Origin: Pedobacter cryophilus
GTDB taxonomy: Bacteria > Bacteroidota > Bacteroidia > Sphingobacteriales > Sphingobacteriaceae
Direction: 5' to 3'
DNA: 64,000 nucleotides
Assembly: GCF_005116455.1 (NCBI RefSeq)
Contig: NZ_SWBP01000001.1
Coordinates: 992,001-1,056,000, forward strand
Under the pieces are notes generated by a model. That model ran no database searches and was not told the origin of the DNA. It saw nothing but the letters and a program-made list of their open reading frames with translations. Below, piece after piece: positions 24,205 to 33,249 of this stretch. The translations under genes and the position numbers were made by a program. Position 1 is the first letter of the stretch. Every line of letters begins with the position of its first letter.

Positions 24205-24897
24205 ATGAAATTAAATTATTTGGGGCATTCCTCTTTTCTACTAGAAATTGAGGGTAAAAAAATATTATTTGATCCTTTTATTTCACCAAATGAATTGGCC
24301 AGTCACATTAAAGTAGAAGAAATAGTATGTGATTATATATTGGTTTCTCATGGTCATGGAGACCATGTTGCCGATTTAGTTCCTATCGCAAAACGTACCA
24401 ACGCTAAAGTGGTCAGTTCTTTTGAAATTATTCAATGGGTAGAAAACAAAGGCATTACCAACGGGCATCCAATGAATTTAGGTGGGAAATGGGATTTTGA
24501 TTTTGGCACCGTTAAAATGGAATATGCGGCCCATTCAAACTCTTTACCTGATGGAACTTACGGCGGAACTGCCTCTGGTTTTATTATAAAGGCAGCGGGT
24601 AAAACGGTTTATTACGCAGGCGATACTGCTTTAAACCAAGAAATGAAGCTGATAGGTGAATTAAACACTATAGATTACGCTTTTTTGCCTATCGGTGATA
24701 ATTTTACCATGGGAACAGACGATGCCATTATTGCAGCTAAATACTTAAACTGTAAAAACATCATCGGAATGCATTATGATACCTTTGGTTTTATAAAAAT
24801 AGATCATGAAAAAACACTTAAGGCTTTCGCCGATGCTGGATTAAATTTGCATTTGCTTAAAATTTCTGATCTCCCAAAAGATGCGATAGCATTATAA
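24205..24897 (+). CDS. UPF0173-type metal-dependent hydrolase (metallo-beta-lactamase fold)
   Basis: Metallo-beta-lactamase-fold hydrolase, 230 residues. Metal-binding motif HGHGDH (residues 49-54), further ligands in EYAAHSNSLPDG, YYAGDTALN and MHYDTFG. The N-terminus MKLNYLGHSSFLLEI is characteristic of the YtkL/UlaG-like UPF0173 family. The physiological substrate is unknown for this family. It probably shares a transcript with the ybaB-like gene and ends at a bidirectional terminator. Confidence 0.9.
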   Translation: MKLNYLGHSSFLLEIEGKKILFDPFISPNELASHIKVEEIVCDYILVSHGHGDHVADLVPIAKRTNAKVVSSFEIIQWVENKGITNGHPMNLGGKWDFDFGTVKMEYAAHSNSLPDGTYGGTASGFIIKAAGKTVYYAGDTALNQEMKLIGELNTIDYAFLPIGDNFTMGTDDAIIAAKYLNCKNIIGMHYDTFGFIKIDHEKTLKAFADAGLNLHLLKISDLPKDAIAL

Positions 24898-24898
24898 T

Positions 24899-24931
24899 AA
24901 AAAAAGTCCCGATTTTGTCGAGACTTTTTTT
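24899..24931. terminator. Bidirectional terminator
   Basis: AAAAAGTC...GACTTTTT stem with inner CGA/TCG pairs, A-run on one side and T-run on the other. It serves the convergent MBL hydrolase and glgC genes. Confidence 0.85.
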
Positions 24932-24952
24932 ATTACATAATTCTTTTATGCA

Positions 24953-26224
24953 TTAACCAATTACGGTTCCTTCTTCTATTACTGCATTTTTTTTCACCAC
25001 AATAATACCCTCTTTGATGGTGTATTTTTCATGCTCAAAATCTGCTAAATGATGCCCTCCTTTAATGGTTACATTATTCCCAATAAAACAGTTTTTATCT
25101 AAAATGGCATTACTAATCACACAATTTTCTCCAATTCCGGTAAGTGGTCTTTGAGATTTATTAGCTCCTTCTATTTCTTCAATAGTTTGGTAATGATCAC
25201 TTCCCATTACATAGCAATCAGAAATTTTAGTCCCTTTTCCTATTCTGGTTCTAATGCCAATTACAGAGTGTACAATTTCTTCTGCATTGATAATGCAACC
25301 ATCCGCAATAATGGTTTTTTCTAATTTTGTTGATAATATTTTTGTTGGCGGAAGCATTCTCGCTCTAGAGTAAACCGGATTTTTATCAAATAAATTAAAC
25401 TGAGGCACATCATCGGTTAAACCTAAGTTGGCTTCAAAAAACGAATCGATATTTCCTATATCTGTCCAATAACCTTCGTATTGGTAGCTAATTACTTTTT
25501 TATGGCCAACAGCACCCGGGATAATTTCTTTACCAAAATCGTGGTTTTCATTTCCTTCTAACATGCTAATTAATACATCTTTATTAAAGACATAAATACC
25601 CATAGAAGCCAAATAATTTCGGCCTTGAGCATGCATTTCTTCACTCACTTCAGATTCCCATCCAATAATTTGATCCGCGTTTGGTTTTTCTGTAAATGAG
25701 GTAATATTAGTTTCGGCATCAGCTTTTAAAATCCCAAAACTAGTCCCATCTTTTGCATTCACCGGAATGGTGGCTATGGTAATATCGGCTCCTTTTTCAA
25801 CATGGTTATTAATCATCATTTCAAAATCCATTTGATAAAGCTGATCGCCGGATAGGATTAATACATACTCAAAATCATGTTGCTTTAAGTGGTGTAAGCT
25901 TTGTCTTACCGCGTCAGCAGTTCCTTGATACCAGCCTGTATTTCCTGGTGTTTGCTCGGCAGCTAAAATATCTACAAATGCTTTACTAAAAACACTAAAG
26001 TGATAGGTGTTTTTAATGTGTTTGTTTAATGAAGCAGAGTTAAATTGTGTTAAAACAAAAATTCTATTTAACCCAGCGTTAAGGCAGTTAGAGATTGGAA
26101 TATCTACTAATCTGTATTTTCCGGCAATAGGAACGGCTGGTTTAGATCTGGTTGCGGTAAGCGGAAACAATCTTGATCCTTGTCCCCCGCCCAAAATAAT
26201 GGAAATTACTTTAGATGCTATCAT
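24953..26224 (-). CDS. glgC: Glucose-1-phosphate adenylyltransferase
   Basis: Makes ADP-glucose from ATP and glucose-1-phosphate, the committed step of glycogen synthesis. The 423-residue chain has the nucleotidyltransferase signature ILGGGQGSRLFPLTATRSKP, the KYRLVDIPISNCLNAG block, WYQGTADAVRQ, and a C-terminal left-handed beta-helix region (from about 290). Length is typical. Its start overlaps the end of glgA by 14 bp, so glgA-glgC form one operon. Allosteric regulation is expected for the family, but effector preference cannot be read here. Confidence 0.96.
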   Translation of the reverse strand: MIASKVISIILGGGQGSRLFPLTATRSKPAVPIAGKYRLVDIPISNCLNAGLNRIFVLTQFNSASLNKHIKNTYHFSVFSKAFVDILAAEQTPGNTGWYQGTADAVRQSLHHLKQHDFEYVLILSGDQLYQMDFEMMINNHVEKGADITIATIPVNAKDGTSFGILKADAETNITSFTEKPNADQIIGWESEVSEEMHAQGRNYLASMGIYVFNKDVLISMLEGNENHDFGKEIIPGAVGHKKVISYQYEGYWTDIGNIDSFFEANLGLTDDVPQFNLFDKNPVYSRARMLPPTKILSTKLEKTIIADGCIINAEEIVHSVIGIRTRIGKGTKISDCYVMGSDHYQTIEEIEGANKSQRPLTGIGENCVISNAILDKNCFIGNNVTIKGGHHLADFEHEKYTIKEGIIVVKKNAVIEEGTVIG

Positions 26225-27638
26225 TTTTTTTAGAGATTAAATTGGCGTATAAATTGATGTATTGTTGAGCAGATTGATCCCACGAAAAGTCTAAGCCCAT
26301 CATGAGTTGTCTTAATTGGTTTAATTTCTTTTGGTTTTTAAAAAGATCAATGGCCCTTTTTACTGCCTGTATCATTTGGGTGAGTTCTAACTCTTCAAAT
26401 CGTATTCCGTAACCATTTTCTTCGTCAAAATCTATTACCGAATCTTTTAAGCCACCCGTAGATCTTACTATTGGAACGGTACCATATTTTAAAGCATAAA
26501 GCTGGTTTAAACCGCATGGCTCTACCCTTGAGGGCATTAAAATAAAATCGGCGGAAGCATAAATTCTATGTGATAAAGCTTCATTATATCCGATAACTAC
26601 AGCACAATCTGCTAACTTTAAATTGTTTATTTCTTCTTCAATTACTTTATCTCCCGAACCTAAAATTAAAAAGCTTACCTCATTTTTAAATTGTGATAAG
26701 CATTCTTCTATCAGCTCGGCTAATTTATCAGCACCTTTTTCTAACACCATTCGGCCAATAAAAGTGACCAATGGTTTTTTTGCATCTAAATTAAACTCCT
26801 CACAAATTGCAATTTTATTGGCTTCTTTACCAAGCTTTATATTGGTTTGGTTGTAATTACTTACAATCATAGCATCTGTCGCCGGATCCCAAACATCAGT
26901 ATCTATCCCGTTAATAATTCCTATGCCTTTATGTTGTTCTAATTCAAATAAAAACTCTAAGCCATTTGAATTAACTTTTAATTCTTCTAAATAACTTGGT
27001 GAAACGGTGGTGTAAGCCCAGCAACATTTTACTGCTGCCGCCAAAGGATTGATACAGCCTCCCCAATCTAATAAGCCGGTTTGACTTAAATCTACCTCTG
27101 GTAAATAATAAAATTTATTCCAACCCATCCAACCTTGATATTGGCCATTATGAATGGTGCAAACGCTGGCTACTCTGGTTAAAGCGTTAAATTTTCGGGA
27201 ATGTTGAATTAAAAATGGAACTAAACCCGAATGATGATCATGACAATGAAAAACATCCACCTTAAAATTGGTTTTAATTACCCATTCTAAAACCGCTATT
27301 TGATAAGCAACAAATTGTTCTGTTTCATCAGGATAGCTATAAACCTCAGAGCGATCTAATAAACCGGGTATTTTAATGAGATATAAAGGAAAACCCAAAA
27401 CATCATGAGTTTCTTTAAGTACTTCAAAATCAAATGTTTTTTGTCCTAACTCTGCAGAACCTAAATAAACTTGTTCTAAAGCATTTTCTTGAGTAAATTT
27501 TCTATCGTAAAACGGAAGCACTACACTTGCATAAATGCCTAGTTTATTTTGATATTTTGGTAGTGCACCCACCACATCTCCTAAACCTCCAACTTTGGCA
27601 ACGGGATAGCATTCTGCACTTAAATGTAAAATATTCAT
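26211..27638 (-). CDS. glgA: Glycogen synthase (ADP-glucose dependent)
   Basis: GT5 glycosyltransferase that extends alpha-1,4-glucan from ADP-glucose. Signature KVGGL (15-19) in SAECYPVAKVGGLGDVVGAL binds the donor phosphate. HCHDHHSGLVPFL, VCTIHNGQYQGW and GINGIDTDVWDP-like IGIINGIDTDVWDPATD blocks follow, and the C-terminal FILMPSRVEPCGLNQLYALKYG is the donor-site motif. 475 residues is standard. First gene of the glgA-glgC pair, overlapping glgC by 14 bp. No branching enzyme or phosphorylase gene is in the window. Confidence 0.95.
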   Translation of the reverse strand: MNILHLSAECYPVAKVGGLGDVVGALPKYQNKLGIYASVVLPFYDRKFTQENALEQVYLGSAELGQKTFDFEVLKETHDVLGFPLYLIKIPGLLDRSEVYSYPDETEQFVAYQIAVLEWVIKTNFKVDVFHCHDHHSGLVPFLIQHSRKFNALTRVASVCTIHNGQYQGWMGWNKFYYLPEVDLSQTGLLDWGGCINPLAAAVKCCWAYTTVSPSYLEELKVNSNGLEFLFELEQHKGIGIINGIDTDVWDPATDAMIVSNYNQTNIKLGKEANKIAICEEFNLDAKKPLVTFIGRMVLEKGADKLAELIEECLSQFKNEVSFLILGSGDKVIEEEINNLKLADCAVVIGYNEALSHRIYASADFILMPSRVEPCGLNQLYALKYGTVPIVRSTGGLKDSVIDFDEENGYGIRFEELELTQMIQAVKRAIDLFKNQKKLNQLRQLMMGLDFSWDQSAQQYINLYANLISKKNDSI

Positions 27639-27723
27639 GTAAAGGTTTATTTGGCGCTTTAAGTTAGAATTTTATTCTTTTAAGAAAAAATAATTTGATG
27701 ATAAAATTAATTATATGTTGAAT

Positions 27724-30537
27724 TTAATGCGCTTCTAGCCAATTATTTCCTTCTCCAACCTCTACCACTAGGGGAACTTTAGTTTTTATGGCGTTTTGCA
27801 TCCTGTTTTTAATGATGGTTTTCATTTGCTCTTTTTCTGATTTTAACACATCAAAAACCAATTCATCATGCACTTGCATGGTCATTTTTGATTCCAACTT
27901 TTGATCTTTAATATCTTGATGGATATGAATCATCGCTATTTTAATCATATCAGCTGCAGAGCCCTGTATTGGGGCATTTATCGCATTTCGTTCGGCAAAA
28001 CCTCTTACCGTTTGGTTAGCCGAGTTGATGTCTCTTAAATATCTTCTTCTGCCCATAATGGTTTCTACATAGCCGTTTTCTCTGGCAAAATTCATGGTAT
28101 CGGCCATGTATTTTTTTACACCGGCATATTGGGTAAAATAGTTCTCAATAATTTCGGCAGCTTCTTTTCTTGGGATACCTAAACTTTGCGACAAACCAAA
28201 AGCAGACTGACCGTAAATAATTCCAAAATTTACTGCTTTAGCATTTCTTCTTTGGTCTGATGTGACTTCTTCCAATGTGATTCCGTAAACTTTTGCCGCC
28301 GTTGCGGTGTGAATATCCAAGCCATTTAAAAAGGCATCCATCATATTTGGATCCTCACTTATTTCGGCAATAATTCTTAATTCTATTTGTGAATAATCGG
28401 CAGATAGTAAGACATAATCATCACCTCGGGCAATAAATGCTTTTCTAACCTCTCTTCCCCTTGCTGTTTTAATTGGGATATTTTGCAGGTTTGGATTGTT
28501 AGAACTTAACCTGCCGGTTGAAGCTACAGCTTGGTTATAAGAAGTATGCACCCTGCCCGTTTTTGGATTAATTAATTGAGGCAGCGCATCTACATAAGTT
28601 GATTTGAGCTTGCAAAGCTGTCTGAATGCCAAAATATCCTGAACAATATCTGACTTTGTGGCCAAAGCGGTTAACACATCTTCACCGGTTTGGTATTGGC
28701 CAGTTTTTGTTTTTTTTGCTTTATCGTCGAGCTTTAATTTATCAAATAACACCTCACCCAATTGTTTTGGTGAAGCCAGATTAAACTTTACTCCAGCTTT
28801 TTCATACACCAGTTTTTCTAAACGATTAATTTCTATCTCCAACTCTTTAGAATAAACATTTAGCTGGTCCATATCTATTCTTACCCCTTCAATTTCCATA
28901 TCTGCTAAAACATAAACCAAAGGATTCTCAATCTCTTCGGCTAATTTTTTAACCTTAATTTCGGCAAGCATAGGCTCAAAAATGGCTTTTAGCTGTAAGG
29001 TGATATCAGCATCTTCGGCAGCATATTCTTTAATGGTTTCCATATCCACATCACGCATATTGCCCTGGTTTTTTCCTTTTTTTCCTATCAATTCGGTGAT
29101 AGAAACAGGTGTATAACCCAAATAATTTTCGGCTAAAACATCCATTCCATGGCGGGTATCTGGGTCTAAAAGATAATGAGCCAGCATGGTGTCAAATAAT
29201 TCTCCGGCAACTTCAATTCCGTACCATTTTAAAATCAGGATATCATATTTAATGTTTTGCCCAATTTTTTTAATCGATGGATTTTCTAAGATTTCTTTAA
29301 ACTCATGTACAATTGCTTTTGCTTCCACTTGATTTTCGGGAAGGGGAACATAAAAAGCCAAGCCAATTTCATAGCTAAAAGATAAACCCACCAACTCTGC
29401 ATTATTTGCGTCAATGCCGGTGGTTTCTGTATCAAAACAAATAGAATTTTCTTTCTTTAAATTTTGAATGAGATCTTGTCTTTTTTGGGCATCATCAATT
29501 AAAAAATATTGATGATTGGTGTTTTCAATATTTTTACCGCCCTCTACTAAAGTGGCAGATTGTGCAGGTGTAATATTTAAAGTAGTCACCCCTTCGTTTG
29601 GGGTAGCATTTCCAAACAAATCCATTTGGCCACTGGTTTGTGCTTTTACATCGGTCACACTAAAATCTTCTCCAAAAACCCTTCTTCCTAAAGTTCTAAA
29701 TTCCATTTCGGCAAAAAGAGGCTCTAGTTTTTCTCTATCTGGAGGACCTAATCTGAAGCTTTCTTCGTGGAAAGTAACTGGAGCGTTGAGTATAATGGTG
29801 GCTAGTTTTTTAGATAGCAGTCCTTGTTCGGCAAAGTTTTCTACATTTTCTCTTTGCTTTCCTTTTAACTCGTGGCTGTGTGCAATAATGTTTTCTACCG
29901 AGCCATATTGTTTGATGAGTGATTTCGCATTTTTCTCTCCAATTCCGGGTATACCAGGGATGTTATCTACAGCATCGCCCCATAAGCCTAAAATATCAAT
30001 CACTTGAAGTACATTTTCTATTTCCCACTTTTCTAATACTTCTTTTACGCCCATTATTTCCATATCATTCCCCATTCTGGCGGGTTTATAAACGAAAATA
30101 TTTTCTGAAACCAATTGCGCAAAATCTTTATCAGGAGTCATGCAATAAACTGTGAAACCTTCTTTTTCTGCTTGTTTGGCTAGCGTTCCAATAATATCAT
30201 CGGCTTCAAAGCCATCAGAAGTAAGAACCGGAATGTTAAAACCTTCTATCAATTTTACCACGTAAGGTAATGCTATTGATAAATCCTCCGGCATGGCTTG
30301 TCTTTTGCCTTTATAAGCTTCAAAATCTGTATGCCTTTCTGTAGGTGCCGAAGTATCAAAAACAACGGCAATATGAGTGGGATTTTCTTTCTTTAAAACT
30401 TCTAAAAGGGTGTTGGTAAAACCCATTACTGCTGATGTGTTGACCCCTTTAGAGGTAAATCTGGGATTTTTACTTAATGCAAAATGTGCTCTGTAAATGA
30501 GCGCCATTCCGTCTAAAAGAAAGAGTTTTTTTGACAT
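27724..30537 (-). CDS. polA: DNA polymerase I
   Basis: Repair and Okazaki-processing polymerase of 937 residues with three domains. A 5'-3' flap nuclease (about 1-290: FLLDGMALIYRAHFAL, DGFEADDIIGTLA, GDAVDNIPGIPGIGEK) comes first. A proofreading 3'-5' exonuclease (about 370-560) retains acidic residues (FDTETTGI, QNIKYDILI, EYAAEDADITLQ), so proofreading is probably active. A family A polymerase (about 600-937) has SADYSQIELRIIAEIS, RRNAKAVNFGIIYGQS and MTMQVHDELVFDV. The ATG at 30537 (MSKKLFLLDG) is preferred over an upstream start giving 16 extra residues. Confidence 0.97.
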   Translation of the reverse strand: MSKKLFLLDGMALIYRAHFALSKNPRFTSKGVNTSAVMGFTNTLLEVLKKENPTHIAVVFDTSAPTERHTDFEAYKGKRQAMPEDLSIALPYVVKLIEGFNIPVLTSDGFEADDIIGTLAKQAEKEGFTVYCMTPDKDFAQLVSENIFVYKPARMGNDMEIMGVKEVLEKWEIENVLQVIDILGLWGDAVDNIPGIPGIGEKNAKSLIKQYGSVENIIAHSHELKGKQRENVENFAEQGLLSKKLATIILNAPVTFHEESFRLGPPDREKLEPLFAEMEFRTLGRRVFGEDFSVTDVKAQTSGQMDLFGNATPNEGVTTLNITPAQSATLVEGGKNIENTNHQYFLIDDAQKRQDLIQNLKKENSICFDTETTGIDANNAELVGLSFSYEIGLAFYVPLPENQVEAKAIVHEFKEILENPSIKKIGQNIKYDILILKWYGIEVAGELFDTMLAHYLLDPDTRHGMDVLAENYLGYTPVSITELIGKKGKNQGNMRDVDMETIKEYAAEDADITLQLKAIFEPMLAEIKVKKLAEEIENPLVYVLADMEIEGVRIDMDQLNVYSKELEIEINRLEKLVYEKAGVKFNLASPKQLGEVLFDKLKLDDKAKKTKTGQYQTGEDVLTALATKSDIVQDILAFRQLCKLKSTYVDALPQLINPKTGRVHTSYNQAVASTGRLSSNNPNLQNIPIKTARGREVRKAFIARGDDYVLLSADYSQIELRIIAEISEDPNMMDAFLNGLDIHTATAAKVYGITLEEVTSDQRRNAKAVNFGIIYGQSAFGLSQSLGIPRKEAAEIIENYFTQYAGVKKYMADTMNFARENGYVETIMGRRRYLRDINSANQTVRGFAERNAINAPIQGSAADMIKIAMIHIHQDIKDQKLESKMTMQVHDELVFDVLKSEKEQMKTIIKNRMQNAIKTKVPLVVEVGEGNNWLEAH

Positions 30538-30888
30538 ATTTTGTAAATTAGGAAATTTGTTGTGATGTCCCTTAAGATATTTCAAATTTAATATTCCTTG
30601 GTTAAAATTGAGCTATATAATGGAGCAGGATGCAAATTAATGGAAGCTAATGATTAAGGCTTTTTGAGATTTGTCAACTCTCTGTAACAGCTAGCAAAAA
30701 AGTTAACAAATCTTTAAATAGAAAGGAATTTTGTTACGTCAAGATAAAATTTTAACCACAGAGGACACGAAGTTCACAGAGCTGAACGAGTAAAAAAAAG
30801 CTGTTAATGATAAATTTAAGTTTATACTACCCTTCAATTTCTTTAGTGTTTAATTTGGATTAAGGCTTTTTAAGATTTAATAAAGCTT
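30538..30888. other. Gene-free 351-bp region with two repeat traces
   Basis: No ORF is supported. GATTAAGGCTTTTTGAGATTT at 30652-30672 recurs with one change at 30858-30878, a direct repeat 206 bp apart. ACCACAGAGGACACGAAGTT then CACAGAG (about 30757-30783) is a fragment of a dispersed ACCACAGAG-type repeat known from many bacterial genomes. The polA promoter should lie at the left edge. Confidence 0.5.
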
Positions 30889-31587
30889 TTAGCTATTTCC
30901 ATAACCTGCTAATAAACTTAAAGCAGGAATAAAATTATAAGCGGCATGAAAAATAATGGCGTTTTTTAATCCGAAACGCATTCTCACATAGCCTATAATA
31001 AAGCCAATAAATAGTTGAGGAAGAACCAATAAAACGATAGACCAACCGTATTGAAAAGGCTGTGTATAATTGGTGACATGTACCAATCCAAAAACCACTG
31101 CGGTTAAATAAAAATGATATTTAAAGGTGCTTTTTATAAATTCAAATCGGATGCTTTTATTGGTTTTGAAGTAGAATGGAATACTACAAATGGTTATAAA
31201 TATGGCGGCTGTAATTAGGCTTTGATGAGGAACTAGTTTATAAAACAAAAAGCTAAAAAGTACTGCCCAAGCTAAAAAAGCTACATACCAATTTTTGAGT
31301 TGATACCTAAAGATAGATTCTTCTAACAAAGGCGCTAAAATGGTGATAGAAAAAAATAGGGCGACCTTTTTTTCCTTGATATCCAATAGTTTAAAAGCCG
31401 GTAAAGGTTTTATCCAATGTAAATTTTCTAGAACCTGAATAAATGTAACTGCAAAAAGAGCGAAAACTAAACTGATGAGTACCAGTGGAAACAGTTGATT
31501 ATAAAATAAAGTGTTTTTATCTTCTCTGATAAAAGGATTCGGGTTTTTGATGTAAGCAAAAAAATCTTTAGCGCTTTGTTGAATCAT
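30889..31587 (-). CDS. CPBP-family intramembrane metalloprotease (CAAX protease-like)
   Basis: Polytopic membrane protein, 232 residues, about seven or eight helices. The ABI/CPBP motifs are present: EESIFR (Glu-Glu-x3-Arg) near 83, FGLVHVTNY near 160 and FHAAYNFIP near 213, supplying Glu and His ligands. Family members cleave membrane substrates or process prenylated peptides; the substrate here is unknown. It begins immediately after the tag stop (0-bp spacing), so it is co-transcribed with DNA glycosylase I. Confidence 0.88.
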   Translation of the reverse strand: MIQQSAKDFFAYIKNPNPFIREDKNTLFYNQLFPLVLISLVFALFAVTFIQVLENLHWIKPLPAFKLLDIKEKKVALFFSITILAPLLEESIFRYQLKNWYVAFLAWAVLFSFLFYKLVPHQSLITAAIFITICSIPFYFKTNKSIRFEFIKSTFKYHFYLTAVVFGLVHVTNYTQPFQYGWSIVLLVLPQLFIGFIIGYVRMRFGLKNAIIFHAAYNFIPALSLLAGYGNS

Positions 31588-32148
31588 TTATCTAAACGTA
31601 CAGTCTAAAGCATGATCATTTACCATTCCTGTTGCCTGCATGTGCGCATAACAAATAGTGCTTCCAAAAAATTTAAATCCTTTTTTCTTCATGTTTTTGG
31701 CAATTGCATCTGAAATAGCTGATGTTGCTGGTGTTTGTTTACTATCAACAAGTTCGTTTTGCAAAGGTTTTCCATTTGGCATAAATGAATAGAGGTATTT
31801 ATCAAAAGAGCCAAATTCTTTTTGAACGGCTAAAAAAAGTTTAGCGTTGCTTACGGCTGCTTTTACCTTTAATCGGTTACGGATAATGCCAGGATCAAGT
31901 AAAATACGCTCAATATCTTCATCAGTAAACTGAGAAACTTTTACAGCGTCAAAGTTGGCAAATAAGCGGCGGTAATTTTCTCGCTTACGTAAAATGGTAA
32001 TCCAACTTAAACCCGCTTGGGCAGCTTCTAAAATCAAAAACTCAAATAAAATTTGGTCGTCATGAGTTTCTTTACCCCATTCTTCATCATGGTATTTAGT
32101 GTAAAGTGGGTCAGTACCGCACCAGTGGCAACGTTTAGGGTTTAGCAT
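31588..32148 (-). CDS. tag: DNA-3-methyladenine glycosylase I
   Basis: Removes 3-methyladenine from alkylated DNA. The 186-residue chain begins RCHWCGTDPLYTKYHDEEWG, with zinc ligands Cys7 and His20, and ends MVNDHALDC with His179 and Cys183, reproducing the family's zinc snap. LEAAQAGLSWITILRKRENYR contains the catalytic Glu. Everything expected is present. The downstream CPBP gene starts directly at the stop; the RelE/ParE module lies 11 bp upstream on the same strand. Confidence 0.96.
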   Translation of the reverse strand: MLNPKRCHWCGTDPLYTKYHDEEWGKETHDDQILFEFLILEAAQAGLSWITILRKRENYRRLFANFDAVKVSQFTDEDIERILLDPGIIRNRLKVKAAVSNAKLFLAVQKEFGSFDKYLYSFMPNGKPLQNELVDSKQTPATSAISDAIAKNMKKKGFKFFGSTICYAHMQATGMVNDHALDCTFR

Positions 32149-32159
32149 TTTATAAAAAA

Positions 32160-32438
32160 TTAAAAAGAAGGTGCTTGTCTAGTATCCCAAAAGAAAAGTA
32201 TTTCAATATGGTCTTCATGGACCTTGTAGATTACAGATGTTTGCTTAGTAATTACTGCTTTTCTAGTGTTTTGAAATGAAGTTTTTGGATAGCTATAAGG
32301 GTTTTGAGGTAGAGCATCAATTACATCATATACCTTAGTAACGAAGCTATCAGCTGTTTTTGTATTCCATTTATTTTCTATAAATGAAATAATCATTAAT
32401 AAGGTATCAGTAGCGTAAGGAGAAAATCTAACTTCCAA
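32160..32438 (-). CDS. RelE/ParE-family toxin
   Basis: Toxin of a type II toxin-antitoxin pair, 92 residues. Pattern of the ParE/RelE fold: VRFSPYATDTLLMIISFIENKW, then ALPQNPYSYP, KAVITKQTSVIYKV and the C-terminal EILFFWDTRQAP, which is the standard ending of Bacteroidota members. It starts 1 bp past the antitoxin stop, the usual antitoxin-first order. Whether it cleaves mRNA or targets gyrase cannot be read from sequence. Confidence 0.88.
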   Translation of the reverse strand: MEVRFSPYATDTLLMIISFIENKWNTKTADSFVTKVYDVIDALPQNPYSYPKTSFQNTRKAVITKQTSVIYKVHEDHIEILFFWDTRQAPSF

Positions 32439-32439
32439 A

Positions 32440-32673
32440 TCACCTATTTTTTATACGTTGTTTAACTTCGTCATATGTATAAAATTGACCGTTTTTTATT
32501 TGCTCTTCGCTTTTTTTAACGGCTTCAACAACATGTGGGGGCAAAATGCAAATTTCATCCTCACCTCCAGCTTGAAAGTTTAGTTTTTCAAAAGCAACAT
32601 TTAAGGCTTCCAACACTGCTTTTACAGCCTTTTCTTGTGCTTTATTTTGCGGATGTACGATATAAGAATCCAT
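32440..32673 (-). CDS. Antitoxin of the RelE/ParE module, 77 aa
   Basis: Begins MDSYIVHPQNKAQEKAVKAVLEALNVAFEK, the DUF2683-type opening typical of small antitoxins paired with RelE/ParE toxins in Bacteroidota, and ends with a Lys/Glu-rich tail (KKSEEQIKNGQFYTYDEVKQ) likely to wrap the toxin. It directly precedes the toxin gene. Autoregulation by the complex is usual for such pairs, but no clear operator was seen in the 90 bp upstream. Confidence 0.85.
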   Translation of the reverse strand: MDSYIVHPQNKAQEKAVKAVLEALNVAFEKLNFQAGGEDEICILPPHVVEAVKKSEEQIKNGQFYTYDEVKQRIKNR

Positions 32674-32762
32674 AATCTAATTTAAGTTTTAATGCTTAGC
32701 TACCCAAATTTAATAGGTGAATTTTTTTTAGCTCAGTAATAGTTAACGTGTTGGGAATTGAC

Positions 32763-33107
32763 TTAAACCCCACACAACTCATCCCAATATTCTACCGCTC
32801 TTCTATAATGTGGAATCACAATAGAGCCACCTACCAAATTTGCAATCATAAAAATTTCGTTCATTTCTTCGGTGTTTACTCCAGCTTCATGGCATTTTCC
32901 TAAATGGTATTTAATGCAGTCGTCACAACGTAAAACCATAGAAGCTACCAAACCCAGCATTTCTTTGGTTTTTACATTTAATGCGCCATCTGCATAAGTG
33001 GTGTTATCTAAAGCTAAAAAACGCTTCATATTTGTATTTGCAGTCTCGGATATTCGACCATTCATTTTGGTGCGATAGTCGTTAAACTCTTCAATAAGTT
33101 TGCCCAT
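32763..33107 (-). CDS. AhpD-like carboxymuconolactone decarboxylase-family protein
   Basis: All-helical 114-residue protein with the redox motif CDDCIKYH (Cys61, Cys64, His68; CxxCxxxH) typical of AhpD-type alkylhydroperoxidase proteins. AhpD proteins reduce AhpC in peroxide defence, but many CMD members have other roles. The ATG at 33107 (MGKLIEEFNDYRTK) is preferred to upstream starts that would add a hydrophobic stretch translated from the intergenic region. A terminator of the helicase gene lies upstream, so this gene has its own promoter. Confidence 0.88.
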   Translation of the reverse strand: MGKLIEEFNDYRTKMNGRISETANTNMKRFLALDNTTYADGALNVKTKEMLGLVASMVLRCDDCIKYHLGKCHEAGVNTEEMNEIFMIANLVGGSIVIPHYRRAVEYWDELCGV

Positions 33108-33177
33108 TTTTATTAAAATTAGTATGTAAATATAAGGATAGCTTAAATTTAAGCGAATAGAGGTGGCCCTTATTATC

Positions 33178-33217
33178 AAAAAAATGGCGAATAGAATTAA
33201 TCTACTCGCCATTTTTA
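33178..33217 (-). terminator. Rho-independent terminator of the DEAD-box helicase gene
   Basis: Long hairpin: AAAATGGCGAATAGA and TCTACTCGCCATTTT form a 15-bp stem with one G-T pair and a short AT loop, followed on the minus strand by a seven-T run. It lies 33 bp downstream of the helicase stop. Confidence 0.88.
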
Positions 33218-33249
33218 ACATCAATAGGTTAAAGAGCTAAGCGCTTTAA

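Noticed and set aside
33108-33224. Longer AhpD-like ORF with a hydrophobic N-terminal stretch
   Set aside because: The extension enters the helicase terminator; MGKLIEEF at 33107 is the normal CMD-family start.
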